Source: Phyllobacterium zundukense (lineage in GTDB: Bacteria > Pseudomonadota > Alphaproteobacteria > Rhizobiales > Rhizobiaceae). Taken from it: 64,000 nucleotides of DNA. Every line of letters begins with the position of its first letter. Position 1 is the first letter of the stretch. A model generated the notes under the pieces. The model had not been told where the DNA came from. It saw only the letters and a list, made by a program, of their open reading frames with translations, and searched no databases. Below are positions 28,084-36,499 of this stretch, piece after piece. The translations under genes and the position numbers were made by a program. The stretch spans positions 310,001 through 374,000 of the forward strand of contig NZ_CP017943.1 in assembly GCF_002764115.1 (NCBI RefSeq), written 5' to 3'.

Positions 28084-28113
28084 CTGGGCAAGGCTGACGT
28101 CAACCTCGCCCAG
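28084..28113. repeat. 30-bp palindrome after an SDR stop codon
   Basis: A near-perfect palindrome begins 4 bases after the stop, with CTGGGC and GCCCAG ends and a TGACGTCA centre; 13 of 15 positions per arm can pair. No T-run follows, so it is not a standard intrinsic terminator. It could stabilise the transcript or bind a protein. Confidence 0.55.
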
Positions 28114-28151
28114 CGCGATACGTTCGGTCCGGACTCTCGGACCTGGATTAC

Positions 28152-28340
28152 TTAATCGCGCCCGTTTCCGGGAACGGAATTGGTCGGCAAGGCATCTTCA
28201 TTTGACAGCCACTCTATCGCATTTCTTTGGTTGACCGCTATCAACGCGCCTTCCTCTAAAAACGCCGCGTATTCATTATAAGGCGCCGAAACAGGCACGT
28301 CGTAGGGTATTCCCTCCACGTGGCGGATTGCGTGCGTCTC
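28152..28340 (-). pseudogene. Unassigned gene remnant
   Basis: About 62 codons read cleanly to a stop on the minus strand, with I-R-H-V-E-G-I-P-Y-D-V-P-V and E-Y-A-A-F-L-E-E-G-A. An in-frame stop and no start lie upstream. Composition looks protein-like but I do not recognise the family. Confidence 0.3.
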
Positions 28341-28422
28341 TCACGACCAGCGCGCGTAGCACATGTCCATTTGAGTAGAGCACCAGAGATTACTTATTTG
28401 CGCAAACTATCCGACGTCCAAA

Positions 28423-29172
28423 TTAGCCGCCCATATACGACCCCCCGTTCACGTGTATTGTTGAGCCAGTAATATAACTCGACGCGTCGCTACAGAGGAA
28501 CGCAACGACTTTCGCGACCTCTTCGGCGGTACCGAATCTTCCCGCTGGCGTGACAGACAGGAACTTGTCTCCGCGCAGGCGCAACAGCTCATCGACCATG
28601 GGCGTTTCAATAGTCCCGGGCGAGACCGTGTTGACGCGAATTCTAGGCGCTACTTCTCTTGCAAGAGACTTGGTGAAGGCCAGGACACCACCTTTCGACG
28701 CTCCATAGTGGACGTGTAAAGGCGAACAACCTTCATGTGCCGCGCTCGAGGCAATGGTCACGATCGTTCCACCAGCAGGCAGGTGTGGAATAGCACGGCG
28801 GCAGATGTAGAAGACTCCGTCCAGGTTAATTGAGATTGTGCGGCGCCATTCTTCATCTGACATCGACGCGAAAGAATGTTCCTCGAATACCGCTGCGCCT
28901 GGCACGACGTGATCAAGTCGACCAAAATGAGTAAGGCACGCTGACACCGCGGCTTCTGCGTCAGACGAATTGCTTGCGTCATACGCAATCGCCTTAGCCC
29001 GACTTCCAGTAGGGTCGAGCGAGTCAGCTAGTTCTCCGGCTCGCTTGAAGTCAAAATCAGCCAGCAGCATGCGCGCGCCAAGCCCATAACACACACTTGC
29101 AATCGCGCTCCCGATCCCTCCTGCAGCTCCAGTCAGAAGAATAACCTGGTCAGAAAAATTGATGAAACTCAT
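28423..29172 (-). CDS. Short-chain dehydrogenase/reductase (SDR)
   Basis: A 249-residue SDR with T-G-A-A-G-G-I-G at residues 15-22. The middle motif is altered (V-V-P-G-A-A in place of N-N-A-G), and the catalytic region has Ser (A-S-S-A) and Y-G-A-S-K. The ending H-V-N-G-G is normal. A GGAGGAG ribosome site precedes the ATG. It follows proX2 by 122 bases on the same strand and is probably co-transcribed with it, suggesting a role on the transported compound. The loss of the NNAG asparagine may affect activity. Confidence 0.83.
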   Translation of the reverse strand: MSFINFSDQVILLTGAAGGIGSAIASVCYGLGARMLLADFDFKRAGELADSLDPTGSRAKAIAYDASNSSDAEAAVSACLTHFGRLDHVVPGAAVFEEHSFASMSDEEWRRTISINLDGVFYICRRAIPHLPAGGTIVTIASSAAHEGCSPLHVHYGASKGGVLAFTKSLAREVAPRIRVNTVSPGTIETPMVDELLRLRGDKFLSVTPAGRFGTAEEVAKVVAFLCSDASSYITGSTIHVNGGSYMGG

Positions 29173-29294
29173 GAAACTCCTCCTCAGGAACTAGCTACAA
29201 GGGCCAAGCCGTTGTTTGGCGGCCAACCAATTTAAACGTTTCGGACCGGTAAGACGTACGAAATGTTAATGCTCACGCCGCCCAGTTATATATT

Positions 29295-30266
29295 CTATTT
29301 TGCCGCTTTCGCGTCAGCTATCCACTTGTCCCAAGTGCTCTTGTTCTTGTCGATCCACTCTTTGGCGAGCTCTTGAACCTGCGAAGGAGACGATTCGCCT
29401 TTGTAAATTCGAAGGTTTTGCGAATTCGAGTCCTCAATCGGAATTTGTATGAGTTCGAAAAGCTTCTTTGCACGGGGGTTATCGTTGATGAAACTCGTCG
29501 CGGCTACAATACTTTGTTGAATCTTTGAAAAGCCTAAGTTTCCTAATCCAGGCACGGTTGTGTCACTCTTCAGGCCGTCAGGTAATTGGGTCTCTTTAAC
29601 GTTCAAAAACGTCACTTCGTGTCCAGGGCGGAGAATACTCGACACCCAAAGCGGTGTCCAAGTGTAGTAGAGGGTAGGCTTACCTTCCTTGATCCTCTCG
29701 ATCGCATCAGGGATAATGGCAAAATAGCCTCCTTGATTGTGCTCTACAGTGTCACGCAGGCCGTATGCGTCGAGATGATGCTCAATTACACGTTCACAAC
29801 CCCAACCTGGCTCACAGCCGTAAAGATCCGCCTTGCCATTTCCGTTGATGTCGAACAACTTCGCCTTCTCTGGATCTTTCAGGTCTTCCAGGTACTTAAT
29901 GCCATACGCATCGGCGGTCTTTTTATCTATCAGGTAGCCCTGCAAATTGTCAGCTGAAATGTGCCCAAGACGGGTCAGGCGAGCCGCCCCCCCGTTCTCT
30001 TCAATATATTTATCGTGAAGAGGTGCAGCGGAAGCGGCGAAGAACGTCGCATCCCCAGTCGCGATCGCGACATAACCTAATTGAATTTGGGTTTGCACCG
30101 GCTCGGCCACGTCATAACCCATATCCTTTAGGCCCTGCATTACAATTAGTGTTTGTGTGAGATTTTCGGTGATTCCGTCCCAAAGCGGAATCACCTTGTC
30201 CGCTGCCGAAGCCGCCGAAGTCGACAATGCGGCGATCATGATTATCGCGTATCTAGTCAATTTCAT
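29295..30266 (-). CDS. proX: Betaine ABC transporter binding protein ProX (copy 2)
   Basis: A 323-residue paralogue of ProX1 with the same signal-peptide layout (A-S-A-A-D) and the same ligand-site segments C-E-P-G-W-G-C-E and Y-Y-T-W-T-P-L-W. The central half is almost unchanged between the two copies, while the N- and C-terminal parts differ. Its codon use looks more AT-rich than that of copy 1. No permease adjoins it. Operator site 7 lies 200 bases upstream, shared with the divergent SDR at 30.7 kb. It probably widens the substrate range of ProWV. Confidence 0.9.
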   Translation of the reverse strand: MKLTRYAIIMIAALSTSAASAADKVIPLWDGITENLTQTLIVMQGLKDMGYDVAEPVQTQIQLGYVAIATGDATFFAASAAPLHDKYIEENGGAARLTRLGHISADNLQGYLIDKKTADAYGIKYLEDLKDPEKAKLFDINGNGKADLYGCEPGWGCERVIEHHLDAYGLRDTVEHNQGGYFAIIPDAIERIKEGKPTLYYTWTPLWVSSILRPGHEVTFLNVKETQLPDGLKSDTTVPGLGNLGFSKIQQSIVAATSFINDNPRAKKLFELIQIPIEDSNSQNLRIYKGESSPSQVQELAKEWIDKNKSTWDKWIADAKAAK

Positions 30267-30466
30267 TATAACCTCCAGTTTCCCTCGTTTGGCCTGGCGG
30301 CACGTGCTTGTGAAGTTCGAAGTGCCGTGGCTTTACTTTTATGAGCAGGCCGCTGTTGCTTTACGTGAGCGCCTATGGGTCGCATTGACTAAACGATGTC
30401 TGCGTCCGCATGGAACGATGCACGGCGTTACCATCGATGGCAATGTCCGGCAGCGCCCTGGAGCCC

Positions 30467-30499
30467 GCAAAAAACTAATGAGACTGGTTACTTTTTTGC
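30467..30499 (+). promoter_or_regulatory. 33-bp palindromic operator, site 7
   Basis: The most symmetric copy: GCAAAAAACTAA, nine bases, TTACTTTTTTGC. It lies between divergent proX2 and the SDR at 30.7 kb, about 200 bases from each. It contains CTAAT, the core reported for the E. coli regulator GcvA. Confidence 0.7.
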
Positions 30500-30512
30500 C
30501 ACGGGTATCCCG

Positions 30513-30539
30513 TTGAGTCCTTGGCTGGCGCTCTATAGA
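30513..30539 (+). promoter_or_regulatory. Candidate promoter after operator site 7
   Basis: TTGAGT and TATAGA with 15 bases between, in a segment nearly identical to one after site 8 (GCTGGCGCTCT in both). The conservation of this non-coding stretch suggests a promoter. Confidence 0.45.
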
Positions 30540-30696
30540 AAACCTCCACCTGGCTCTTAGCCCTTGTCATTTTTGTCGGGGTATAGCGCACAAATCGGCA
30601 GGGCAGTCTTTTGTCGCTATCGCCACAACAGGACTAGACCGCGGCCGAAAACGTCATGGAGAGCGCAATAAGAGCGAAACTGGGAGCAATGCCATC

Positions 30697-31470
30697 ATGG
30701 ACTACATGGCAAACTTCGGACTTACCGGCAAGCGCGCCCTTGTAACCGGCGGCGGCCGCGGTATCGGACTCGAAATCGCCCGCGCTCTCGGCCAGGCCGG
30801 CGCGGCAGTGATCATCGCTGAATTGGACGAGAATGGTGCGGCTGCTGCTGCAGCCGGTCTCGAAGCGCAAGGCGTGCGGGCGAGCTACCGCGTTATAGAC
30901 GTGACGAAGCCGGATACGGTAACAACACTCGCCGATCACCTAAATGCCGACCAACCGATCGATATTCTCATCAACAATGCCGGCATCGCCCGGACAGCCG
31001 AGGCCCTTGACACCTCCGACGAAGATTGGTTGGCAACGATGCGGGTGAATTCGGATGCGGCATTCTGGTGCTCGCGCGCCTTCGGCCGCCACATGGTCGC
31101 TCGCCGCTCCGGCAACATCGTTAACATCGGATCCATGTGCGGCACAGTGGTCACCCAGCCCCAGAATAACACCGCCTATATCACCAGTAAGGGCGCCATC
31201 CACATGATGACGAAGTCACTGGCCTGCGCCTATGCAAAGCACAATGTTCGGGTGAATGCCGTTGCGCCAGGCTACGTCGCCACAGAAATGACACTGCCCT
31301 TAAAGATCGAAAACTCCTCCTGGCATAATCGATGGGTCGAGCAGACTCCGCTAGGCCGGCTCGCCGAGCCCCACGAAGTCGCCTCCGCGGTGCTATTTCT
31401 TGCCAGTCCCGCGGCAAGCTATTGCACAGGTACTATTCTGGCGGTCGATGGTGGCTATACCTCCTGGTAA
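30697..31470 (+). CDS. SDR similar to galactitol dehydrogenase
   Basis: A 257-residue SDR that resembles the Rhodobacter galactitol dehydrogenase along its length: M-D-Y start, L-V-T-G-G-G-R-G-I-G-L-E-I, N-N-A-G-I-A-R, W-C-S-R-A-F-G-R-H-M-V-A-R, catalytic Ser (N-I-G-S-M) and Y-I-T-S-K, A-P-G-Y-V-A-T-E-M-T-L, and the ending V-D-G-G-Y-T-S-W. Oxidation of a polyol or similar secondary alcohol is likely. Its placement behind an operator copy ties it to the betaine region, so the real substrate may be different. Confidence 0.83.
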   Translation: MDYMANFGLTGKRALVTGGGRGIGLEIARALGQAGAAVIIAELDENGAAAAAAGLEAQGVRASYRVIDVTKPDTVTTLADHLNADQPIDILINNAGIARTAEALDTSDEDWLATMRVNSDAAFWCSRAFGRHMVARRSGNIVNIGSMCGTVVTQPQNNTAYITSKGAIHMMTKSLACAYAKHNVRVNAVAPGYVATEMTLPLKIENSSWHNRWVEQTPLGRLAEPHEVASAVLFLASPAASYCTGTILAVDGGYTSW

Positions 31471-31606
31471 TGGAAGATACATCCCCACTAAATTCTACAG
31501 CGTAGCCAGCTGTCATGCATCATATTCACCACCGGAATAATGTTACGTCAATGCCCAACCTATCGCGAGCGGCTACGGCCGGGCTCTTTGCTAAAGGAGT
31601 AAATCT

Positions 31607-32374
31607 TTGGAAAAATCGCTACGCTTTCTGAATAAAACCGCCATCGTCACAGGCGGCGCTTCGGGTATCGGTAAATGCCTCACGGAGCTTCTGCGCACCG
31701 AGGGCGCGAGAGTTGTGGTCTTCGATAAAGCAGCGCCGGACGGCGACATCGTCGACGAGTCCATCAGTGTCGATGTGGCCTCCGAAAGCGACATCGAAAG
31801 GGCTGTGAGCATGGTTGTTGAACGGCTCGGCAAGATCGATATGCTCGCCAATTGTGCTGGCATCAGCCACAAATCTAGCATTCTCGAGACCTCGCTGAAA
31901 AGTTGGAACGAGGTGATTGGCGTTAATTTGACTGGGACGTTCCTTGTTAGCCGGGAAACTGCCAAGGCAATGGTCAAGACGGGCGGAGGTTCGATTGTAA
32001 ACATCGCATCCGTCGATGCCCATGCAGCGGACCCAGATTTCGCAAGCTACAACACATCGAAGGCGGCCATACTGGGTTTGACGAGGTCGTTTGCCGTAGA
32101 ACTCGGGAGACAGGGAGTGAGGGTCAACTCAGTCAGTCCGGGGCTTGTCTTAACGCCGATGGTAGCGCACAGCTCATCCAACCCTGCCATCCTGAAGCAC
32201 CTTCAGGAAGATTTCCGGCGTGTGCCCATGGGGCGCGCGATGCAGCCATTGGAGATTGCTAAAGCCTGCTCCTACCTTTTGTCCGAGGACGCCAGCGGCG
32301 TAACCGGATCTGACCTCATCGTAGACGGCGGCATGATGGCGGACAGTTTTCTAATGAACTCACTGCCGGCCTAG
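31607..32374 (+). CDS. Short-chain dehydrogenase/reductase (SDR)
   Basis: A 255-residue SDR. The start is a TTG with AAAGGAG 7 bases upstream, which fixes it over any later ATG. T-G-G-A-S-G-I-G lies near residue 16. The NNAG motif is N-C-A-G, and the catalytic Ser (N-I-A-S) and Y-N-T-S-K are in place. It follows the galactitol-type SDR by 136 bases on the same strand. Substrate unknown. Confidence 0.82.
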   Translation: MEKSLRFLNKTAIVTGGASGIGKCLTELLRTEGARVVVFDKAAPDGDIVDESISVDVASESDIERAVSMVVERLGKIDMLANCAGISHKSSILETSLKSWNEVIGVNLTGTFLVSRETAKAMVKTGGGSIVNIASVDAHAADPDFASYNTSKAAILGLTRSFAVELGRQGVRVNSVSPGLVLTPMVAHSSSNPAILKHLQEDFRRVPMGRAMQPLEIAKACSYLLSEDASGVTGSDLIVDGGMMADSFLMNSLPA

Positions 32375-32783
32375 GCCGGGCGTAACCAATTGTTGATCAA
32401 ACCGGCTTCCTTTACCCAAGGGCCGGGTTGTTGCCGTCCGGTCTTTCGCGTTTTCTCGGCAAGGAGTACTCGGTGATATCATCACCAGAGCCGACATCGC
32501 ACGCGTCTTGTTCGGCCAGCGTAAGGGGATCGCACCTCAGTGCCACGTATGAACGAGGCATATTTTTCGGCGCATTTTCCGTTTCATGGGTGCAAACGGT
32601 TTGAAATACTCGTGGCGTGCGAGTCCACGCTTGCAGCGTCGTACGTTTTCACTGATCTCAGCCCCACCCGTGCGGAATCCGCGGAGGGCATCAACACCCC
32701 CCGGTACGATAGTGACTTCCATGTTCAAGATTCTCAAATTCCGGCGATGCCATCGTTGTCAGTCTTACAGCATCAAGGAACTC

Positions 32784-32816
32784 GCAAAAAACTAATGAGA
32801 CTGATGACTTTTTTAC
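32784..32816 (+). promoter_or_regulatory. 33-bp palindromic operator, site 8
   Basis: GCAAAAAACTAATGAGACTG followed by ATGACTTTTTTAC, differing from site 7 at three or four positions. It lies 69 bases before the monooxygenase start. Confidence 0.7.
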
Positions 32817-32829
32817 CGTTAGACAACCG

Positions 32830-32856
32830 TTGAGTCCTTCGCTGGCGCTCTGTAAA
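32830..32856 (+). promoter_or_regulatory. Candidate promoter after operator site 8
   Basis: TTGAGT and TGTAAA with a 15-base spacer, in the same segment conserved after site 7. The first codon of the monooxygenase is 29 bases downstream, after an AGGAGG ribosome site. Confidence 0.5.
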
Positions 32857-32884
32857 AAGGCTGCACATCACAGGAGGTTATCAC

Positions 32885-34519
32885 ATGACGGATGCTGGCA
32901 TACATGCAGACAGAGAGCGTACCGTCCCCGAGTCAATTGATGTCATTATTGTCGGGGCGGGTTTTGCTGGTATGTATATGCTCCATCGCGTGCGCTCCCT
33001 TGGATTGTCGGTCCTTGTACTGGAAGCGGGAGGGGGGGTGGGCGGAACCTGGTATTGGAACCGGTATCCTGGCGCCCGCTGCGATGTTGAGAGCATGCAG
33101 TACTCGTATTCCTTCTCAGATGACCTCCAGCAGGAGTGGAAATGGCGGGAGCGTTTTGCCCCGCAGAGTGAGATCTTGGCTTACGCCAACCATGTGGCGC
33201 AAAAGTTTGATCTGGTCCGCGATATTCGCTTTGAAACCAGGGTTGTCGCTGCGGAATTCCACGAGGCCGATTCTCGCTGGCAGATCGTCACGGACAAGGG
33301 CGGTCGTTTCTCATCCAAATTCTTAGTCATGGCGACAGGATGTCTTTCCGTTCCGTTGGCACCGAAGATAAACGGGCTAGAGAATTATCGGGGCAACGTT
33401 TATCACACTGGAAACTGGCCACAGAAAGGAGTTGATTTCACAGGGCAAACCGTCGGTTTAGTGGGTACTGGGTCGTCAGGTATTCAGGCGACGCCCGAAA
33501 TTGCAAAGCAGGCAAAACACCTCTTCGTGTTTCAGAGGTCTCCCAACTTCAGTATTCCTGCTCGTAATTGTCCGATCTCGCCTGAATATGAGGCAGAATG
33601 GAAGCGCGATTATTCAGACCGCAGAAAAGCTGCGCGCTTGGCAGTCAGCGGAATTTTGGCTCAGCGCGGCCAGTCTTCCGCGCTGGAAGTGGACGAGGAA
33701 ACGAGAAGCAAGGAATACGAACGACGCTGGAACGCGGGCGGCACGAATTTTATGGCAGCGTATCCTGATCTTCTTTTGAATCCTGATGCAAACGAAACAG
33801 CGGCGGCTTTCGTACGCACGAAGATAAAGGAGATCGTGAAGGATGCGGCGGTCGCGGCGCGCCTTACTCCAACAGACCATCCAATCGGTTCCAAACGCAT
33901 TTGCGCGGATACTCAATATTACGATACCTTCAACCGCGAAAACGTAACGCTTGTGGATCTGCGGACGGACCCAATAGAATGTGCCATCGAGGAAGGCTTG
34001 CGAACTGCCGGGGGGCACTCATTTGCAGTCGATAGCCTTGTACTTGCAACAGGCTTTGACGCGATGACTGGCGCGATTGATAAAGTGCAGATATTTGGTC
34101 GGAATGGCCGGCGCCTGCGCGATAAGTGGCAGGATGGTCCAAAGACTTATCTAGGTCTCATGACCGCAGGTTTCCCGAACTTATTTATTGTAACCGGTCC
34201 CGGGAGTCCGTCGGTTTTGACGAATATGATCGTCGCAATCGAGGACCACGTCGATTGGATTTCTAAGTGTATTTCGCACATGGTTTCGGTTAAGGCGAAT
34301 TCTATAGAACCAAAAGAGCTTGCTGAAAACGAATGGGTCGCAACAGTAGCAGCCGAAGCCGCTAAAACACTTATGGTCAAGGCCAAATCCTGGTACCTCG
34401 GCGATAACAAGCCCGGAAAGCCTCATGTCTTTTTGGCCTACGTTGGCGGACTGCCTAAATACCAGGAACTTTGTGATCAAGTAGCGGCGGAGGGTTATCG
34501 AGGCTTTGAGATCGCTTAG
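32885..34519 (+). CDS. Flavin monooxygenase, Baeyer-Villiger type
   Basis: A 544-residue class B flavoprotein. The FAD Rossmann motif G-A-G-F-A-G lies near residue 24, the NADPH motif G-T-G-S-S-G near residue 196, and the Baeyer-Villiger fingerprint Y-R-G-N-V-Y-H-T-G-N-W-P lies between them. G-G-T-W-Y-W-N-R-Y-P-G-A-R-C-D and the A-T-G-F-D segment are typical of cyclohexanone-type enzymes. It would insert oxygen into a ketone or oxidise a heteroatom. Its codon use looks more AT-rich than its neighbours. The preceding AGGAGG and operator site 8 point to strong regulated expression. Substrate unknown. Confidence 0.87.
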   Translation: MTDAGIHADRERTVPESIDVIIVGAGFAGMYMLHRVRSLGLSVLVLEAGGGVGGTWYWNRYPGARCDVESMQYSYSFSDDLQQEWKWRERFAPQSEILAYANHVAQKFDLVRDIRFETRVVAAEFHEADSRWQIVTDKGGRFSSKFLVMATGCLSVPLAPKINGLENYRGNVYHTGNWPQKGVDFTGQTVGLVGTGSSGIQATPEIAKQAKHLFVFQRSPNFSIPARNCPISPEYEAEWKRDYSDRRKAARLAVSGILAQRGQSSALEVDEETRSKEYERRWNAGGTNFMAAYPDLLLNPDANETAAAFVRTKIKEIVKDAAVAARLTPTDHPIGSKRICADTQYYDTFNRENVTLVDLRTDPIECAIEEGLRTAGGHSFAVDSLVLATGFDAMTGAIDKVQIFGRNGRRLRDKWQDGPKTYLGLMTAGFPNLFIVTGPGSPSVLTNMIVAIEDHVDWISKCISHMVSVKANSIEPKELAENEWVATVAAEAAKTLMVKAKSWYLGDNKPGKPHVFLAYVGGLPKYQELCDQVAAEGYRGFEIA

Positions 34520-35152
34520 CAAGCGATCATTGACGCAGGTGGTAGCGCGGCCTGATTGTCCGCGCTAGACAGATGTACGCAGTACCTGACATGGGCCGCG
34601 GAGTTAGCACTCCTGGGCTCTAATTGCGACACTGGTCCAGTCCCTAACTCGATCGTTATTGGGGGCGCTGCGCTCAGTTCTGCGGCGCACGTAGGGAAGG
34701 GGATGCGTTGCGCTGTTCGCTCGCCTTGTTACGTCAGACCAGTCGAAAAGCGCCGAGACAGAATCCGCCATGCTTTTCCGCGCACTAGCGCCGTGACCCA
34801 CAAGGTTGTCCGTGACGATCTGATCCGCCGAACTAAGTATTATTGACGGTACTGTGCTAGAAGCTCGGCGTGGATACGTATGCATGCTGTTGGGCTGATC
34901 CACGCAACATAAGCCACGCTGTTCTGTTTGCACAACGCGACATGCCAATTGTGGAAGGGGATAAACCAGACGTCCACCGGTGTCATCATCGGTACTCCTC
35001 GCCCAGATGGCTCGTGCGTGTCAGCGAATACTCTCGTCGACCGTCCTGAATCCAGGTCAAGGCCGCTGTCTCATTATGCCGCGCGCCCTTCCAAATAGAA
35101 ATTCAACTCCCGTTCCAAAGTATCCGACAAGTAGTCTGCAAACGAACTTGGA
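34520..35152. other. Intergenic stretch between convergent units
   Basis: Besides a possible 49-codon minus-strand gene, nothing is assigned. Just after the oxidase stop at 35153 the minus strand stays open in another frame for about 24 codons (F-A-D-Y-L-S-D-T-L-E-R-E-L). This might be a lost C-terminal tail of the oxidase. Confidence 0.35.
34840..34989 (-). CDS. Possible small protein of 49 residues
   Basis: Two ATG codons in a row follow a strong GAGGAG site at a good distance. The product begins M-M-T-P-V-D-V-W-F-I-P-F-H-N-W-H and ends with A-E-L-L-A-Q-Y-R-Q. It lies about 160 bases after the amine oxidase on the same strand and could be the last gene of that operon. I do not recognise it, and it may be a gene fragment. 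Confidence 0.35.
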   Translation of the reverse strand: MMTPVDVWFIPFHNWHVALCKQNSVAYVAWISPTACIRIHAELLAQYRQ

Positions 35153-36499
35153 TCACCCTTCGCGCCCTGCCCGCAACTCCTGATATCGGATAACGGAATT
35201 TATGCCGATCCAGGCCAACGGCTCAGGCGGCAACTTTGACGGAAGAGGATTGTCCATGAACTCTGCCAACTGAGGCGAATTCACCCCCGTTGCTAGATTG
35301 ACGACCATGATGCCCGCGAGCGTGCTCTTGACGGTACCAAGTCCGTTTTCACAACATGCCGAATAGAGGCCTTCGTCGATCTCTCCGAAGGCGGGTACGT
35401 GGTTTAGACTGAGGCACAGGCGGCCGGACCAGGTATTCTCAAACGGCACACCACTGAGACCGGGAAAACGAGCTTCAAAAGAGCGCAGGTGAGCTCTCGC
35501 CATTTTCTCCATCCGGGACGGCGAAGCAGTGATGGTGGTCTCGTAGGTATATTTGGTCCGGATCGCGATCCGTGCCTGCCCGTCAGTCGTGAACTTTCTG
35601 ACTGTCGCGCCCATGGAGTCAGCGGGCAGCAACGCCCAGCGGTCCTGGCCGGACGCGCGGCGTCCGAGGCCGTCGGCCGGGAAGGGAGCCGTCATCGAGG
35701 CGTAGGCGAAGATGTGCATCAGCCGACGCTCGTAGTGACCGAAATCCTCGATATGTCCGTTCACGCCCAGAATGACCTTTGGGGCGGTTACGGTGCCGCG
35801 AGGCGTGATTGCAGTCCAGTTGCCGTTCTCGCGCCTGAGAGACGTGACGGGAGAATTCTCAAAAATGTCGACTCTTGAAGACAAGCCGCCTGCAAGGCCG
35901 CGAATATAATCAGCAGGCTGGATTGTAACCGCGCCGGGTGTGAATAGGCCGCCAATGTAATACGATGTTCCGGCGAGCTCCCGCATTTCGGCAGCGTCGA
36001 GATACCTGTGGGGCTCATTGTTAGCTTTGAGCGACTTTCCGAAGCTTTCGTTGAGCTTCAGACCTCGCTCGGTCGCCGCGGCATTGATCTTGCCGGAGCG
36101 GTTGAATGTCTCCAATGACATGCCGAACTCGTCCGCGATCTCAGCCGCGAAGCCGATAGCGAAGCGGTTCTGCGCCATTTCGGCCCTGGCTGTGTCCGCA
36201 CCCGCGCTGGCATATTCACCCGACGACAGGTTATGTGGAACGTCGATCATGAAACCCGAATTTCGCCCCGCAGTGCTGACCGCTACCTCGCGCGCGTCCA
36301 GTACGACGACCTGGTCGCCGGGCCGGACTTGGGTGAGACGGCGCGCGGCCGACAGCCCGGCGAAGCCAGCGCCGACAATCAGCCAATCGGCATTTACGTT
36401 CCCTTCGAGGCTGCGGACCGGGAAGGCGCGTTTGCTGATCGCCTCCCAACCTGACCTTCCGTTCTCCGCCGGAAGTCGCTTGACGGTCCTCTCGATCAT
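35153..36499 (-). CDS. FAD-dependent amine/amino-acid oxidase (DAO family)
   Basis: A 448-residue DAO-fold oxidoreductase. The FAD motif G-A-G-F-A-G-L-S-A-A lies near residue 44 and the C-terminal substrate lid W-S-G-R-L-C-L-S-L near residue 375. Such enzymes (PuuB, sarcosine- or D-amino-acid-oxidase types) oxidise C-N bonds of secondary or primary amines. It overlaps the aldehyde dehydrogenase by 4 bases and is the third gene of the lyase-dehydrogenase-oxidase operon. With proline-betaine chemistry nearby, an N-methylproline or D-hydroxyproline substrate is attractive, but the similarity to PuuB also allows a polyamine-like amine. Confidence 0.85.
   Translation of the reverse strand: MIERTVKRLPAENGRSGWEAISKRAFPVRSLEGNVNADWLIVGAGFAGLSAARRLTQVRPGDQVVVLDAREVAVSTAGRNSGFMIDVPHNLSSGEYASAGADTARAEMAQNRFAIGFAAEIADEFGMSLETFNRSGKINAAATERGLKLNESFGKSLKANNEPHRYLDAAEMRELAGTSYYIGGLFTPGAVTIQPADYIRGLAGGLSSRVDIFENSPVTSLRRENGNWTAITPRGTVTAPKVILGVNGHIEDFGHYERRLMHIFAYASMTAPFPADGLGRRASGQDRWALLPADSMGATVRKFTTDGQARIAIRTKYTYETTITASPSRMEKMARAHLRSFEARFPGLSGVPFENTWSGRLCLSLNHVPAFGEIDEGLYSACCENGLGTVKSTLAGIMVVNLATGVNSPQLAEFMDNPLPSKLPPEPLAWIGINSVIRYQELRAGREG

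Larger units (their letters stand above)
28080..28422. other. Convergent intergenic stretch
   Basis: Lies between two convergent SDR genes. It holds a 30-bp palindrome and an unassigned minus-strand open stretch, both listed separately. Confidence 0.4.
32375..32884. other. Leader of the monooxygenase gene
   Basis: No gene recognised. It contains operator site 8 and the matching promoter segment near its right end. Confidence 0.45.
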
